From NCBI RefSeq assembly GCF_910592395.1, contig NC_088316.1, positions 11,284,001 through 11,348,000 of the forward strand: a stretch of 64,000 bases of DNA, given 5' to 3'. A program made the position numbers and the translations under genes. The DNA comes from Lineus longissimus. Taxonomy: Eukaryota > Nemertea > Pilidiophora > Heteronemertea > Lineidae. The notes beneath the pieces were generated by a model. The model was given only the letters and a program-made list of their open reading frames with translations. It was not told where the DNA came from and made no database searches. Within the stretch, counting starts at the first letter, position 1. Each line of letters opens with the position of its first letter. Positions 62,652 to 64,000 of this stretch are shown one piece after another.

Positions 62652-64000
62652 ATGAACCAGCAACTCACAATTGATGAATTAGGTAAGGTGAATCGCAAAC
62701 AAGTATATAGGCCTAAATGAGGTCTTCAGTTTTGATGCATAGTGCGTAGTACGAGCTGTTATCTAGTCGAAATAAAACCAACAGATTTTGCAGCTCGCCG
62801 ACATTACACACGTACAGCAGTACCGGTACATGTAGGCCTATAGGCTATTTATATAGTAGTAGGGTGGACTACACCGGGGTATTCCAGTAAATATAGTTAC
62901 ACTAGTCTACATGCGTCCTAAAAGGATGCTATCGAACTGTGGTAAATGTATGGGGGGGGTATACACAGCTTATTTTGGCATAGGTAGCCTCGCCTACCAC
63001 TGGAATGGACATATAGAGCCCCTGTATATAATGTCGCCCCAGCCAACGATTTTCAGCTCCGGGACTTACTTAGAGGGCTTCGTTGGCAGCTTCGTGTAAG
63101 CATGGTCGTACGATTCACACTGAATAGGCAGCATGATATTAAATCAAACTTTGATATATGATTGCAAGTAAAATGCATTATTTGATAGGCCTATATGATT
63201 TATAGGCCTAAATCAATGATATTGAAACAAGTAGGCCTAGCTGTGAACGAACACGTCCGATGCCTGTTGGATGGCCTATTCATTTCGCCTGGGAGTGCCT
63301 CTTTCGATCTACACGCCATCATTCTTCTGGAGTTAGCAGTTGCATCGATAATAGATAACCCAAATCAGGTGATGGCTTAGTTTTGAGTAAACAATGTTGC
63401 ATGCGAACTGTCTTCAACTAGGCCACTGAGTATGGGTCGTTATTACCGCAAAAAAGGGGTCGACAGAGAGGTCAAAGACACAAGTAGATGTTTATGATTG
63501 TATTCGTTGAGATGCTTGACGGCGCTGCGAATTTGTTTACTGTAAGAAAGAGTTTTAACGCGCGAGATTTGTATACAGAGAGAGTTTAAAAGACACAACT
63601 GTCCCATTACACCATGGTCACTATCCCTTTAGTTAAGTTTCGTCACCTAGAGTCTTCGTAACTCGCTTGCTTGCCAATTAAATTTCTGTTTGGTATACAA
63701 ATCTCGCCCGTCTTTTGAATTTTCTCTTTAGTAACTGAGAAAATTCAAAGGACATCAACTTTCGATATTACATGCATTCGTACGTAGGCCTAGGCCTAAA
63801 ACATAAAATGCTTATACATGTACCTTATGTATTGACATTTCAAATTCACTTTTCCTTTTCAGCTCAAGTATTTCCTGGAGCTTCTTCACTCGCCTATATG
63901 GATGAGGGGTGCTCTGAGAAGGTCGTTGTACCTGCCAATGATGGCGTCTTTAAAACGCCAGTGGGAGGATGGGACAAAGCTGGCAGGACATTTTATGTTG
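62652..64000 (+). CDS. Possible two-exon gene running off the right edge
   Basis: ATG 62652 opens MNQQLTIDEL and reaches a good donor (TTAG|GTAAGG, intron from 62683). A strong acceptor, TTTTCCTTTTCAG, at 63850-63862 precedes a frame open to the window end. The phases match (one base plus two), giving ELAQVFPGASSLAYMDEGC and onwards to GGWDKAGRTFYV. No domain is recognised. An earlier ATG at 62606 in another frame (ATRYNTIT) has a good context and would act as an upstream frame, which weakens the call. Confidence 0.35.
63563..63708. repeat. Inverted repeat pair
   Basis: CGAGATTTGTATAC near 63566 recurs inverted as GTATACAAATCTCG near 63693, about 115 bp apart, with weaker inverted similarity outside (GTTTAAAAGAC, GTCTTTTGAA). 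It may be a small MITE. No clear target duplication was seen. Confidence 0.4.

Overview
The window is eukaryotic: predicted coding exons have GT/AG introns, there are no bacterial-type operons, and nearly all of it is transposable-element DNA. It carries Ty3/gypsy, BEL/Pao, Tx1-clade LINE, Helitron, Helentron, Crypton-like, Kolobok/T2, pogo, Harbinger-like and piggyBac-like elements, frequent TAGGCCTA words, and an interstitial TTAGGG run. This mix suggests a marine invertebrate deuterostome (echinoderm or hemichordate-like), but taxonomy cannot be proved from this sequence. I recognise no tRNA, rRNA or CRISPR.

Layout. 0-7.1 kb: intergenic DNA, then an intact Ty3/gypsy element (minus strand, 166-bp LTRs that look identical, 5-bp target duplication). 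7.1-11.3 kb: a Mutator-like MITE, the two-exon end of a Crypton-type tyrosine recombinase gene, and a Kolobok-like transposase fragment split by a palindromic foldback element. 11.35-50.24 kb: one nested complex. Its oldest layer is a minus-strand Helentron cut into five coding pieces. In protein order these are: N-terminal module with a 2A-like motif and cysteine peptidase (50.2-49.3 kb); Lys-rich 55-residue repeats and zinc-binding domain (48.6-46.5); HUH Rep (37.9-35.9); PIF1-type helicase (15.1-12.8); and two tandem AP-endonuclease-like domains (12.9-11.35). It is interrupted by a TTAA-flanked element, an 8.6-kb BEL element, a 124-bp palindrome and a 20.8-kb composite insertion. That insertion appears to be a plus-strand canonical Helitron, itself carrying a Tx1 LINE placed in a TTTC microsatellite, a T2-type MITE, a roughly 209-bp satellite, a Harbinger-like element and a pogo element.

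50.2-64 kb: repeat-rich DNA (a hairpin-ended repeat family with (CGGACGA)n, a 360-bp repeat with a 20-bp target duplication, several small MITEs). It includes one convincing three-exon OB-fold-like gene (56.17-57.24 kb) followed by decayed tandem copies of its last exon, and a possible gene entering at the right edge.

How the parts relate: the Helentron fragments are colinear and rejoin in phase when the insertions are removed, giving a relative age order. The gypsy element is the youngest-looking; BEL LTRs differ by about 1.5%. Most other transposase genes are visibly broken. The most unusual signals are the 2A-like motif in front of the Helentron peptidase and the Helentron's duplicated endonuclease, of which one copy has lost its catalytic residues.
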